Origin: Ilyobacter_A sp963668015
GTDB lineage: Bacteria > Fusobacteriota > Fusobacteriia > Fusobacteriales > Fusobacteriaceae
Direction: 5' to 3'
Length of the DNA stretch: 64,000 nt
Assembly (NCBI GenBank): GCA_963668015.2
Contig: CAXXCR010000010.1
Coordinates: forward strand, 62,001 to 126,000
The translations under genes and the position numbers were made by a program. A model generated the notes under the pieces. That model searched no databases. It was not told the DNA's origin and saw only the letters and a program-made list of their open reading frames with translations. Below are positions 1 through 7,968 of the stretch, piece after piece. Every line of letters begins with the position of its first letter. Within the stretch, counting starts at the first letter, position 1.

Positions 1-333
1 CATCTCATCTATCTCCACCATATCGATTCTTTCTATACCGGAATATCTGCTTACTTCTCTTGCAGTACCGCCATCTCCACCACCAATAATCAACACTTTT
101 TTGATCTCGGGGTTTGTTGCCATGGCTACATGCGTGATCATATCATGGTATATGAACTCATCTTTCTCATTCACCATCATAAGTCCATCAAGAGTAAAAA
201 AAGTTCCAAACTCTTCAGATTTGAAGAAATCAATCTGTTGAAATGGGCTTTTTTCAGAGTAAATTTGCTCTTTTACTTTAATAGAAAATTTCACTGTATC
301 AGTGTGGTTTTCTGTGTACCATAGATCTAACAT
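1..333 (-). CDS. speE: spermidine synthase, N-terminal part (runs off the window)
   Basis: Moves the aminopropyl group of decarboxylated S-adenosylmethionine to putrescine, giving spermidine, in the cytoplasm. The 111 visible residues begin MLDLWYTEN and contain the nucleotide-binding loop IGGGDGGTAREV followed by the acidic MVEIDE strand, both typical of the aminopropyltransferase Rossmann fold. The ATG follows GGAGG at good spacing. It is the third gene of a minus-strand operon after speA and speD, only 26 bases below speD. The C-terminal part lies outside the window. Family assignment is firm; substrate (putrescine) is inferred from the neighbours. Confidence 0.93.
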   Translation of the reverse strand, partial: MLDLWYTENHTDTVKFSIKVKEQIYSEKSPFQQIDFFKSEEFGTFFTLDGLMMVNEKDEFIYHDMITHVAMATNPEIKKVLIIGGGDGGTAREVSRYSGIERIDMVEIDEM

Positions 334-359
334 TTTTACCTCCAAAATTTTATTTAATA

Positions 360-782
360 TTATAAATTATCGGGTTTAAACTTAATTTCTCCCAAACCTC
401 CGCCGTTTGGATGGAATTTTTTTATTTTTTCAGTCATACCTCTCGGTACTTCTATTGATTCACTTCTAGAAGCTTTAAACATTTTTTCCAGGTGATCGAA
501 AGCTGTCCAAGGGTTGATCTTGTCTCCACAAGTAAATACATCCACTGCAGCATATCCGTATTCAGGCCATGTATGTATCGCAAGATGGGATTCTGATATT
601 ATTACAGCTCCACTTACTCCGTATGGGTTAAAGTGATGGAACACCGAGTTAACTATAGTTGCATTTGCAATTACTGCTGCTTCGTTCATATATTTTTCAA
701 TAAGTTCGGGGCTCTTCATAACTTCCTCATCACAGTTGTAATATTCGATCAATATGTGCCTTCCTAGTGTTTCTAACTTCAA
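360..782 (-). CDS. speD: S-adenosylmethionine decarboxylase proenzyme (bacterial SpeH type)
   Basis: Makes decarboxylated S-adenosylmethionine, the aminopropyl donor for spermidine synthase. The 140-residue protein carries the self-cleavage motif E-S-H-L-A-I-H-T-W-P-E; by family knowledge the chain is cut before Ser65 and that serine becomes the pyruvoyl cofactor. Cys85 in FTCG is the other conserved catalytic residue. Length fits the short bacterial class (about 120-140 residues). The start is a TTG seven bases after AGGAGG; no better ATG is available. It sits between speA and speE with very short gaps, so it is cotranscribed with them. Confidence 0.95.
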   Translation of the reverse strand: MKLETLGRHILIEYYNCDEEVMKSPELIEKYMNEAAVIANATIVNSVFHHFNPYGVSGAVIISESHLAIHTWPEYGYAAVDVFTCGDKINPWTAFDHLEKMFKASRSESIEVPRGMTEKIKKFHPNGGGLGEIKFKPDNL

Positions 783-805
783 TTTTATACCTCCTAATTT
801 TTAAA

Positions 806-2248
806 TTATATATCTAATACTTCTATTCTGTCAACATCAGGGTCTACCGTACCAGCCAGCATACTGTGCTGACGCTTTAAAAATTTTATATACTTAAGAA
901 CTTTTTCATTAATCCTCTCTCCGGGAACTATTATAGGTATACCCGGAGGATAAGCCATGACCGATTCTCCGCTTATCATTCCTAAGGAATCATCCAGGTT
1001 TACAAATTTCTTTTTCGCGTAGAATGCTTCTCTAGGAGCCAGCACCATTTCAGGATTTTCTAAGTCTCTGTGCTCTATTAAAAACTTTTCTTTCTTAAAC
1101 CTGACACTCATATCTTTTAATGCCTGATATAATTTCTCAAGATTTTCACGTGTATCGCCTATACTCACTATACCGAGTATGTTGTGGGCATCTCCAAGTT
1201 CCATCTGTATCCCGTATTCATCCCTCAAAATATCATAGGCTTCTATACCGGTATGACCAATTCCGCTGATATTTATCCCCAATTTTGTTTCATCAAATTT
1301 ATGAACTCCTGAATTCCCAACAAGTTCTGGACCAAATGCATAGACACCGTCGATCTGGTTTATTTTTTCTCTGTACTCCCTCAGCAGTTCCAGTATCTCG
1401 TCAAATTTTTCTTTCCCGCTCAAAACCAGATCTCTTCTGGCAATGTCAAGACTTCCCATAAGAAGATAAGAAGCACTCGTTGTCTGCGTGAGATTGAGTA
1501 TTGTCTTCACCATACTGTAAGATACTATTCTTTCATTTAAAAGCAGTGCAGAACTCTGTGTAAGCGACCCGCCTGTTTTATGAAGGCTTACACAGGCCAT
1601 ATCAGCTCCAAGTTTCATCGCATTTTCTGGAAAATCCGGATGAAACGGAAGGTGGGCTCCGTGGGCTTCGTCAACTAAAACCGCAACATTATTTTTATGA
1701 GCAAGCTCTATTATCTTTTTCAGATCAGAACAGGCTCCATAATATGTCGGATTCATCAAAAATACAGCCTTAGCGTCTGGATTTTTTTTGATAGCTCTTT
1801 CTACTTCTTCAACCGAAATCCCCATTGCTATACCAAGCTCTGTATCAACTTCAGGCTGCATATAAACCGGAATTGCAGAGCTGAGTATAAGTGCATTTAT
1901 GGCACTCTTGTGTACATTTCTTGGCAAGATTACCTTTTCTCCAGGCATACACACACTCATTATCATAGCCTGAACTCCGGAAGTGGTGCCATTTACTAAA
2001 AAAAATGCATAATCCGCACCGTAAGCGTCTGCCATTAGATCTTCCGATTCCTTTATAACCCCGATAGGGTTGTTCAGGTTATCCAGCTGCCTCATGGAGT
2101 TGGCATCCATTTTTAAAATATCTTTACCAAAAGCTTTTTCAAGACCCGTGCACTTGCATCCCTTCTTGTGCCCAGGAACATCAAAGGAAACTATTCCTTC
2201 CTTCGTGTATTTAATTAATGCATCATACAGTGGCATTTTTCCATGCAT
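806..2248 (-). CDS. speA: Orn/Lys/Arg decarboxylase, probably arginine decarboxylase
   Basis: PLP-dependent fold type I decarboxylase of the SpeA/YaaO group, likely converting arginine to agmatine as the first step of polyamine synthesis. The sequence has the family opening P-L-Y-D-A-L, the motif VPGHKKG, the strand VLVDEAHGAH with the Asp that contacts the PLP nitrogen, and SLHKTGG, whose Lys (about residue 224 of the chosen start) is the PLP Schiff-base lysine. About 480 residues, the compact class lacking the N-terminal wing domain. The start at 2248 is chosen because GGAG lies six bases upstream; an ATG four codons earlier (2260) abuts its own purine-rich stretch. First gene of speA-speD-speE. 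Lysine or ornithine as substrate cannot be excluded; the speD/speE context favours arginine. Confidence 0.9.
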   Translation of the reverse strand: MHGKMPLYDALIKYTKEGIVSFDVPGHKKGCKCTGLEKAFGKDILKMDANSMRQLDNLNNPIGVIKESEDLMADAYGADYAFFLVNGTTSGVQAMIMSVCMPGEKVILPRNVHKSAINALILSSAIPVYMQPEVDTELGIAMGISVEEVERAIKKNPDAKAVFLMNPTYYGACSDLKKIIELAHKNNVAVLVDEAHGAHLPFHPDFPENAMKLGADMACVSLHKTGGSLTQSSALLLNERIVSYSMVKTILNLTQTTSASYLLMGSLDIARRDLVLSGKEKFDEILELLREYREKINQIDGVYAFGPELVGNSGVHKFDETKLGINISGIGHTGIEAYDILRDEYGIQMELGDAHNILGIVSIGDTRENLEKLYQALKDMSVRFKKEKFLIEHRDLENPEMVLAPREAFYAKKKFVNLDDSLGMISGESVMAYPPGIPIIVPGERINEKVLKYIKFLKRQHSMLAGTVDPDVDRIEVLDI

Positions 2249-2415
2249 CTTACTCTCCATCCCACCTTTTAAATTAATAATTTACATTTACTAAACTCTT
2301 TTTTTGAATAAAAAGACTTAAAAACAGTTATTTATATACTAAAAATTTATCAATACTAAACAATTTTGGATAAAAAAAGAATTTTATATTAGGGACAAAC
2401 TGATTAAAAAACCAG

Positions 2416-2457
2416 CTAACCCTCAATAAAATTCCGACAAACGTTGAGTCTCATCAT
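2416..2457 (-). CDS. possible 13-codon leader ORF ahead of speA
   Basis: Within the leader of about 260 bases between the speA promoter and the speA start lies ATGATG preceded by GGAG at five bases, encoding MMRLNVCRNFIEG and a TAG stop. Two of the codons are arginine. Just after the stop is a small hairpin (about 2400-2415) with an A-rich loop. A role as a regulatory leader peptide is inference only; a chance ORF this short is quite possible. The rest of 2458-2691 holds only the two divergent promoter regions. Confidence 0.25.
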   Translation of the reverse strand: MMRLNVCRNFIEG

Positions 2458-2520
2458 TTGAACTCCATAAAACAAGTTTAGTTTTACTAAATTTATTTTT
2501 CAGAATTAAGTAACTAGTCT

Positions 2521-2548
2521 ATTATACTGCTTTTTTATTTTTTGTCAA
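2521..2548 (-). promoter_or_regulatory. sigma-70 promoter of the speADE operon
   Basis: On the minus strand a perfect -35 TTGACA and a perfect -10 TATAAT are separated by 16 bases. Transcription would begin near 2513, leaving a long leader before speA. Confidence 0.8.
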
Positions 2549-2691
2549 TAAAATTTTGCGTTTTTTTGCATTATTTTATATAATTTTTTTCCATTGAATT
2601 TAAAGTGTTCAAAAAGTATAGTATTTTGAAAAAATCAAACTATATAGTAAACTTATATTTAAAGTATAATCTGTTAAAAAGGGAGGTAAAA

Positions 2692-3054
2692 ATGTATACT
2701 GTGTATTATTATCCAAACTGCAACACCTGTAAAAAAGCCATTAAATTTTTAGAAGAAAAGGGGATCAAGTTCAAATTGGTTCATCTTGTAGAAGATACCC
2801 CAAGTGCAGCGGGAATAGAAGCTTTATTTAAGCTAGGGGATTACCCTATAAAAAAATTCTTCAATACATCCGGCAGAGTTTACAGAGAGCTAAATCTCAA
2901 AGAAAAAATTATAAATATGAAAAATGAAGATGCCTCTGAAATACTTTCCAGCGACGGAATGCTTATAAAACGACCTATCATAACAAATGGTAAAGATATG
3001 CTAATTATAGGTTTTAAAGAATCCGAGTGGAACGAAAAAATAAAAAACATCTAA
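2692..3054 (+). CDS. ArsC/Spx-family thioredoxin-fold protein (YffB-like)
   Basis: A 120-residue member of the arsenate reductase/Spx family. It begins MYTVYYYPNC and has the CxxC motif CNTC at residues 10-13, the KRPI segment near residue 97 that binds the partner thiol or substrate in this family, and the usual length. The ATG at 2692 follows GGGAGG; an open frame continues upstream but lacks a ribosome site. It is divergent from speA and monocistronic, closed by a strong hairpin. No arsenic genes are nearby, so true arsenate reduction is not supported; a YffB-like glutathione- or thiol-linked redox role or an Spx-like regulatory role are both possible. Confidence 0.85.
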   Translation: MYTVYYYPNCNTCKKAIKFLEEKGIKFKLVHLVEDTPSAAGIEALFKLGDYPIKKFFNTSGRVYRELNLKEKIINMKNEDASEILSSDGMLIKRPIITNGKDMLIIGFKESEWNEKIKNI

Positions 3055-3090
3055 AAGAGACAGGAGGGGTCCTGTCTCTTTTAGATGTTT
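3045..3090 (+). terminator. intrinsic terminator, 21-bp perfect stem
   Basis: A perfect 21-base inverted repeat with a GGGG loop overlaps the stop codon of the ArsC-like gene. The arms end in A- and T-rich ends, so it may work in both directions. Confidence 0.85.
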
Positions 3091-3184
3091 AAAATAATAT
3101 ATATTTATATGGGTTGTAAGCTTTTTAAATTTATAGTTCTTTTATTACACTCATTATACACATTATGAACAATTTTGTCAACAA

Positions 3185-4231
3185 TTAATCCAGAGGATTT
3201 AAATTTATTTTACTATCAATATTTTCCAAAACCCCTACCAAAAGTTTTATCTCAGCTTCAATATCATTAAAGCTTACCACTTCAACCGGCGAGTGCATAT
3301 ACCTCAAAGGCAGTGATATAAGCGCCACCGGCACCCCTTTACCTGTCGTTCTGATTTTATCAGCATCTGTGCCTGTGTGCCTAGGTGTTATTTCATATTG
3401 AAGCTCTACCCCAAGTTTTTTGGCAGTTTCCTCAAACAAAGAGTTCATTTTATGACTCACCGGGGCACCCTTAGCCAAAACAGGACCACCATTTAATTTA
3501 ACTGTTCCATGTTTTAAAGTATCCACACCTGGATAGTCTGTAGCGAATGTTACATCGCACACTATAGCCATATCAGGTTCTATCCTGGAACCAGCAAAAT
3601 ATGCTCCTCCCAGATTAGTCTCTTCATTAACAGTGCTTACTGCATATATCCCTATTTCCCTGTTTTTTCCAGCTACTCTTTTCAGCGCCTCTGCAAGTAT
3701 AAAAATACCACTTTTATTATCCAGGGCCCTAGAGCTTATCAAGTCATTTTGCAAAAATTCATATTCAATGTTGTAAACTACAGGATCTCCTGTTTGTATA
3801 AATTTTTCAGCTTCATCCCTTGAATTAAATCCGCAGTCGATATACAAATCTTCAACCTCAATATCGTCATGCACCCCGCCATGATGCTCGGCATGAACAC
3901 CTACTACACCGACTATATCCTTATTATAACCCAGTATCTTAACTTTACTGCCCGATGCTAATTTTTGATTTATTGCACCTAATTTTGTAAAACGTATAAA
4001 ACCGTTAAAATCTATATTGGTCACTAAAAATCCTATCTCATCACAGTGAGCAGCCAAAAGCACTTTAAACTTTGCTTCTGGATTCAGTATCGCATACACA
4101 TTTCCGGCTACATCCGTTCTGATTTCATCTGCAAACTCTTCTACATATCCTTTCCATTTCTTCTGTATATTCATCTCCCAACCTGAAGGAGAAGGTATTG
4201 CCAAAAGTTCTTTTAAAAAATTATTATTCAT
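3185..4231 (-). CDS. M42-family metallo-aminopeptidase
   Basis: Cytosolic dinuclear-metal aminopeptidase of the glutamyl aminopeptidase/FrvX family, which trims amino-terminal residues from peptides. Visible metal and catalytic residues follow the family order: AAHCDE (His and Asp), RALDNKSG (bridging Asp), VNEETNLGGA (general base Glu and ligand Glu), VCDVTFATD (Asp) and RYMHSP (His). The length of 348 residues is standard. The start MNNNFLKELL is chosen because GGGGGT lies five bases upstream; a start 11 codons earlier is less well placed. It stands alone between a convergent ArsC-like gene and the GIY-YIG gene. Confidence 0.92.
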   Translation of the reverse strand: MNNNFLKELLAIPSPSGWEMNIQKKWKGYVEEFADEIRTDVAGNVYAILNPEAKFKVLLAAHCDEIGFLVTNIDFNGFIRFTKLGAINQKLASGSKVKILGYNKDIVGVVGVHAEHHGGVHDDIEVEDLYIDCGFNSRDEAEKFIQTGDPVVYNIEYEFLQNDLISSRALDNKSGIFILAEALKRVAGKNREIGIYAVSTVNEETNLGGAYFAGSRIEPDMAIVCDVTFATDYPGVDTLKHGTVKLNGGPVLAKGAPVSHKMNSLFEETAKKLGVELQYEITPRHTGTDADKIRTTGKGVPVALISLPLRYMHSPVEVVSFNDIEAEIKLLVGVLENIDSKINLNPLD

Positions 4232-4313
4232 TTTTACCCCCAAACCCAAATTCTGCATCCCCAAAAGATGATAATATCACCCAAAATAATTTTACTCTCT
4301 TTTACAGGATATG

Positions 4314-4577
4314 TCAAAGTTTTTGTTTACTTAAAACTGATAAATGGATCAGTTCTTCCTTTTTCTTTCTGGACATAGACTTTATTTCGTATTCTCTCTT
4401 CATCGCCTCACTCTTAGTTTCATAAACCTCATGATAGATCAACTCCACCGGCAACCTAACCCGTGTGTACTTAGCCCCCTTGCCGCTATTGTGCTGCTTC
4501 AAACGTCTATCTATATCGGTTGTCCATCCTGTATAAAAGCTCCCGTCAGAACATTTTACTATATATGTATAATTCAT
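4314..4577 (-). CDS. GIY-YIG nuclease domain protein (UPF0213/YhbQ type)
   Basis: An 87-residue single-domain GIY-YIG protein. The motif appears as NYTYIVKCSDGSFYTGWT at the N-terminus, followed by the helix with RRLKQHNSGKGAKYTR and a conserved Glu region (YEIKSMSRKKK). The usual GIY and YIG tripeptides are replaced by TYI and YTG, as is common in this subfamily. The ATG at 4577 follows GGTGATGAG; a TTG five codons upstream is possible but weaker. Its role is unknown; family members are suspected DNA repair or processing nucleases. Confidence 0.88.
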   Translation of the reverse strand: MNYTYIVKCSDGSFYTGWTTDIDRRLKQHNSGKGAKYTRVRLPVELIYHEVYETKSEAMKREYEIKSMSRKKKEELIHLSVLSKQKL

Positions 4578-4676
4578 CTCATCACCACTCAAAATTTTTG
4601 TTTAACCTGTAGACACTCTAATTTAAATTATACTATAAAACCAACTGAAACTGATAAAACTTATTAATTGTATGTA

Positions 4677-4716
4677 CTAAAAAACAGAGAGCCGACTTTC
4701 AATGCCGGCTCTCTGT
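4677..4716 (-). terminator. terminator of lon
   Basis: Eleven-base stem ACAGAGAGCCG / CGGCTCTCTGT followed on the minus strand by a T-run, directly after the lon stop codon. Confidence 0.88.
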
Positions 4717-4718
4717 CA

Positions 4719-7103
4719 CTAAAATGCAGCTTTCAACACATCTGAAAAATAATCCACGTAATTTACCTTCATACCCTCTTTTATATAATCTGGAAGTCTG
4801 TTGAAATCATTTTTGTTGTCTATCGGAAGTATAACCTCATATACTCCAACTCTTCTAGCCGCTATAACCTTTTCTCTTACTCCCCCTATTGGTAAAACCT
4901 TACCCGTCAAAGTCAACTCACCTGTCATGGCGATACCTTTTTTTACAGATTTCTGTTTTGCCAGGGAGTATAAAGCCAGTGCCATGGTAATACCTGCAGA
5001 AGGTCCATCTTTCGGCGTGGCACCTGCCGGTACATGAAGATGCACAAGACGGTTTTCAAAATAATCTTTTTCCTCTTCTGAAATTTCTTCTTTGCACAAC
5101 AGCGACCTCACATAGGAATAAGCTATCTCAGAAGATTCTTTCATGACATTTCCCAGCTGGCCAGTCTGCTTAAAACCTTTAGACTTTTCACTAATTGCAG
5201 TGGCCTCAATATACAGGGTGACCCCTCCCAGCGAAGTCCAGGCCAGCCCTAAGGTAACTCCAGGAACCTCTTTCTGGTAGAGTTCCTCTGTTACAAATAG
5301 CGGTTTCCCTAAAAACTCTTCTAAGTTTTGCTTCCCTACGGAGATTTTCCCCTTTTCCCCCTCTGCCAGTTTTAAAGTAGTGGTTCTCATTATTTTTTTT
5401 ATGGATTTTTCTAAATTTCTAACCCCGGCTTCTCTGGCATATTTATCTATTATATCACTTAAAGCACCTGTGCTTATACTTACCTCAGCTTTATCAAGAC
5501 CATGACTCTGCATTTGATTCGGAATCAGGTATTTTTTTGCTATCTTTACCTTTTCTTCCAATATATATCCTGGAAGCTGCACAACCTCCATCCTGTCTAG
5601 CAGCGGTCTTGGTATGGTGTCTAGCTGATTTGCCGTTGTAATAAATAGTATTTTCGATAGATCAAACCTCACATCTAAATAATGGTCCAAAAAATCCTTG
5701 TTCTGTTCAGGGTCTAAAACCTCTAAAAGTGCTGAAGCTGGATCTCCCCTAAAGCTCGTACCTATCTTGTCTATTTCATCAAGCATTATTACCGGATTGG
5801 CACTCTCAACCCTTTTCAAAGCCTGGATTATTTTTCCAGGCATAGCACCTATATAAGTTCTTCTATGCCCTTTTATCTCAGCTTCATCGTGCATTCCTCC
5901 TACAGAAAATCTGTAAAATTTCCTGTTCAGAGAATTTGCAATAGATTTTCCAACAGAAGTTTTTCCTACCCCTGGAGGTCCCACAAGACAAAGTATAGAC
6001 CCGCTGACATTACCAGTCTTAATTATAGTACCTATAAACTCCAGTATTATTTTTTTGACGTCTTGTAATCCATAATGATCACGGTCTAATATTGTACGGG
6101 CTTTTTTTATGTCGCGCCTGTCCCTTGTGTACTTGTTCCACGGAAGCTCCACAATAGAGTTTAGATATGTCCTGGTAACATGAAATTCCGGAGAGTTAGA
6201 ATCCAGCAGTTTGAGCTTTTCTATCTCTTCCTGAACTACTTTGGAAGCTTCTTCAGATAGTTTCAAGCCTTTTAATTTTTCCTGAATCTTATCTATCTCT
6301 GACGTTTTATCGTCTTTTTCCATCCCAAGCTCTTGTTTTATAAGCTTTAACTGTTCTCTTAAAAAATATTCCTTTTGTTGTTTGCTGACTTTTTCTTCGA
6401 TCTGCTTCTGTATTTTTTTCTGCAACTGGGCAATCTCAAGTTCTTTTTTAAGAAGTATTAAAAGCGTTTTACACCTTTCTTCTATATCAAAAATTTCCAA
6501 AAGTTCCTGCAGGTATTTATTCTCTATCTTCAACATAGAGGCTATAAGGTCGATCAAAACCCCAGGCTTGTCATACGAAACCTGCGACATTAAAAGTTTC
6601 AATTCTTCCTGTAGCATCGGGTTCAAATTAAAAATATCTTTAAGAGAACTCATTATGGCGATCATATAAGCCTTTATTTCATCACTGACTACCTCATCGT
6701 GGTCTTTATGATATTGAACACTCCATTTTATAAATTCTCCTACTTCCAGTGTCCTCTTATATTCAAACCTGTTTATACCCTGCGCCACCACCTGAATGGT
6801 ATCTGCAGAAACCGTGTTTATCTTGTGTATCTTGACTACCGTACCGACTCTGTAGAGTTTGGATTTAAAAAGGTCTAAATCATTCTTTTCTTTTATATAT
6901 ACAAGCCCCACGAACTTATTTTCTTTTTCATAAGCCCTTCTTATACTCTCCAAAAACTTGTGACCTGTAAAAGTTATCGGTATCATTATATTTGGGAATA
7001 TAGGTCTGCTAAGAATAGGTACTATGGTCAATTCGTTGGGCAAAATACTGTCTACGCTAACCAAACCTGCAGCTTCTTGTTTTTCAAAATCTGTCTGAGC
7101 CAT
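4719..7103 (-). CDS. lon: ATP-dependent protease Lon
   Basis: Cytosolic AAA+ serine protease that degrades misfolded and regulatory proteins. The 794 residues show the LonN substrate domain (about 25-220, with LPILSRPIFPN-like pattern), a coiled-coil linker, Walker A GPPGVGKT at about 375-382, Walker B VIMLDEIDK, and the protease domain with PKDGPSAG, whose Ser pairs with a downstream Lys as the catalytic dyad. Length is typical of LonA. The ATG at 7103 follows GAGGTG at seven bases; the in-frame GTG three codons earlier overlaps that ribosome site. It is a single-gene unit with its own terminator. No CIRCE element is visible upstream, unlike groES and clpB. Confidence 0.97.
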   Translation of the reverse strand: MAQTDFEKQEAAGLVSVDSILPNELTIVPILSRPIFPNIMIPITFTGHKFLESIRRAYEKENKFVGLVYIKEKNDLDLFKSKLYRVGTVVKIHKINTVSADTIQVVAQGINRFEYKRTLEVGEFIKWSVQYHKDHDEVVSDEIKAYMIAIMSSLKDIFNLNPMLQEELKLLMSQVSYDKPGVLIDLIASMLKIENKYLQELLEIFDIEERCKTLLILLKKELEIAQLQKKIQKQIEEKVSKQQKEYFLREQLKLIKQELGMEKDDKTSEIDKIQEKLKGLKLSEEASKVVQEEIEKLKLLDSNSPEFHVTRTYLNSIVELPWNKYTRDRRDIKKARTILDRDHYGLQDVKKIILEFIGTIIKTGNVSGSILCLVGPPGVGKTSVGKSIANSLNRKFYRFSVGGMHDEAEIKGHRRTYIGAMPGKIIQALKRVESANPVIMLDEIDKIGTSFRGDPASALLEVLDPEQNKDFLDHYLDVRFDLSKILFITTANQLDTIPRPLLDRMEVVQLPGYILEEKVKIAKKYLIPNQMQSHGLDKAEVSISTGALSDIIDKYAREAGVRNLEKSIKKIMRTTTLKLAEGEKGKISVGKQNLEEFLGKPLFVTEELYQKEVPGVTLGLAWTSLGGVTLYIEATAISEKSKGFKQTGQLGNVMKESSEIAYSYVRSLLCKEEISEEEKDYFENRLVHLHVPAGATPKDGPSAGITMALALYSLAKQKSVKKGIAMTGELTLTGKVLPIGGVREKVIAARRVGVYEVILPIDNKNDFNRLPDYIKEGMKVNYVDYFSDVLKAAF

Positions 7104-7257
7104 TTTCCACACCTCGCTTTTAGTAGATATCTATACTGATACAAATTAAATATTCTAAATTTTAAAATATTTCCTCCCGTTTTATTAAAAAATATAGTGC
7201 AAATATAGTTTATTTACAAACCATAGCTTTATGAATAGAATTTATAATTAAATGCAA

Positions 7258-7296
7258 AGACAGGCTCTCAGAATATCTATTCTAAAGAGCCTGTTG
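7258..7296 (-). terminator. hairpin between lon and the groESL-linked secreted gene
   Basis: ACAGGCTCT and AGAGCCTGT pair around an AT-rich loop. It lies after the minus-strand secreted-protein gene and would end the groES-groEL transcript; the T-run is stronger on the plus strand. Confidence 0.6.
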
Positions 7297-7349
7297 TTTT
7301 TTCGGTAAAACATAAAACACCTTATTCAAATAACCCGAAATATTGTTTA

Positions 7350-7949
7350 TTAAATCTTAGATTTGATAAACTCGCTATCCTTCATCATTCTTTTCACTTG
7401 TTCTCTTTCTTTTTCTAACCCCTTATCTCGAATGAAATTAAGTAACTCTTTTTTTCTAGTATAATAATTTATTTCAAACATCTCATTTTTATTTAGAACA
7501 AGATCAATTTGCGTATCTTTTAAATTCCACGTTAACTTCTCTTCCGCAGATGACTTTTCAGTTCCATTATCGAAGAAAAAAGAACTGCTTCTATACACTC
7601 CCTGAGGATAGCCGTATTTATCTTCCAAAATCTTCCTCATTTTTTTGTAATTTCTCAATTCCCCTTTTTTTATTTTTTTAGAATAATTCCCTTGAATAAG
7701 TTTGTTATCTAAGAGAACATATTGTACATCAAATTTACCCGCTGACTTAAAGGAATCTTCAAATGTAAACACATCCAATTCCCAGCTATATTTACCCTGT
7801 GTGTGCGTTTCAGTAGTCTTATCCAGGTTTTTATTTTTTTCAATTTCTCTTATTTCCGCTATACTTTGTCCCCATTCTAAGCCTCTGAAGTTCTGTGCAA
7901 AAGTTGGCATTGAAAGTAATAAGGCAGCTAGTGCCAAAACCTTTTTCAT
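7350..7949 (-). CDS. secreted protein of unknown function, paralogue of the gene at 22011
   Basis: I do not recognise a named family. The 199 residues start with a clear signal peptide (MKKVLALAALLLSMPTFA, cleavage after TFA or AQ) and then NFRGLEWGQSIAEIREIEKN. The protein at 22011-22613 has the same design: NFRSADWGDPIQKIRQYEKN, a matching central block (YVLLDNKLIQGNYSKKIK against YIFLKNKLIAGRYSQKIK), LTEKYG-like segment, and a C-terminal TRxKxLLxFI motif. The start follows GGAGG. It begins only 19 bases after the groEL stop, so it is probably transcribed with groES-groEL and may be heat-responsive. Exported location is inferred from the signal peptide. Confidence 0.85.
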   Translation of the reverse strand: MKKVLALAALLLSMPTFAQNFRGLEWGQSIAEIREIEKNKNLDKTTETHTQGKYSWELDVFTFEDSFKSAGKFDVQYVLLDNKLIQGNYSKKIKKGELRNYKKMRKILEDKYGYPQGVYRSSSFFFDNGTEKSSAEEKLTWNLKDTQIDLVLNKNEMFEINYYTRKKELLNFIRDKGLEKEREQVKRMMKDSEFIKSKI

Positions 7950-7968
7950 TGATAACCTCCTTTACACC

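Noticed and set aside
2605..2691. N-terminal extension of the ArsC-like protein by 29 codons.
   Set aside because: No ribosome site at the upstream start, while GGGAGG precedes the ATG at 2692, which gives the standard family N-terminus.
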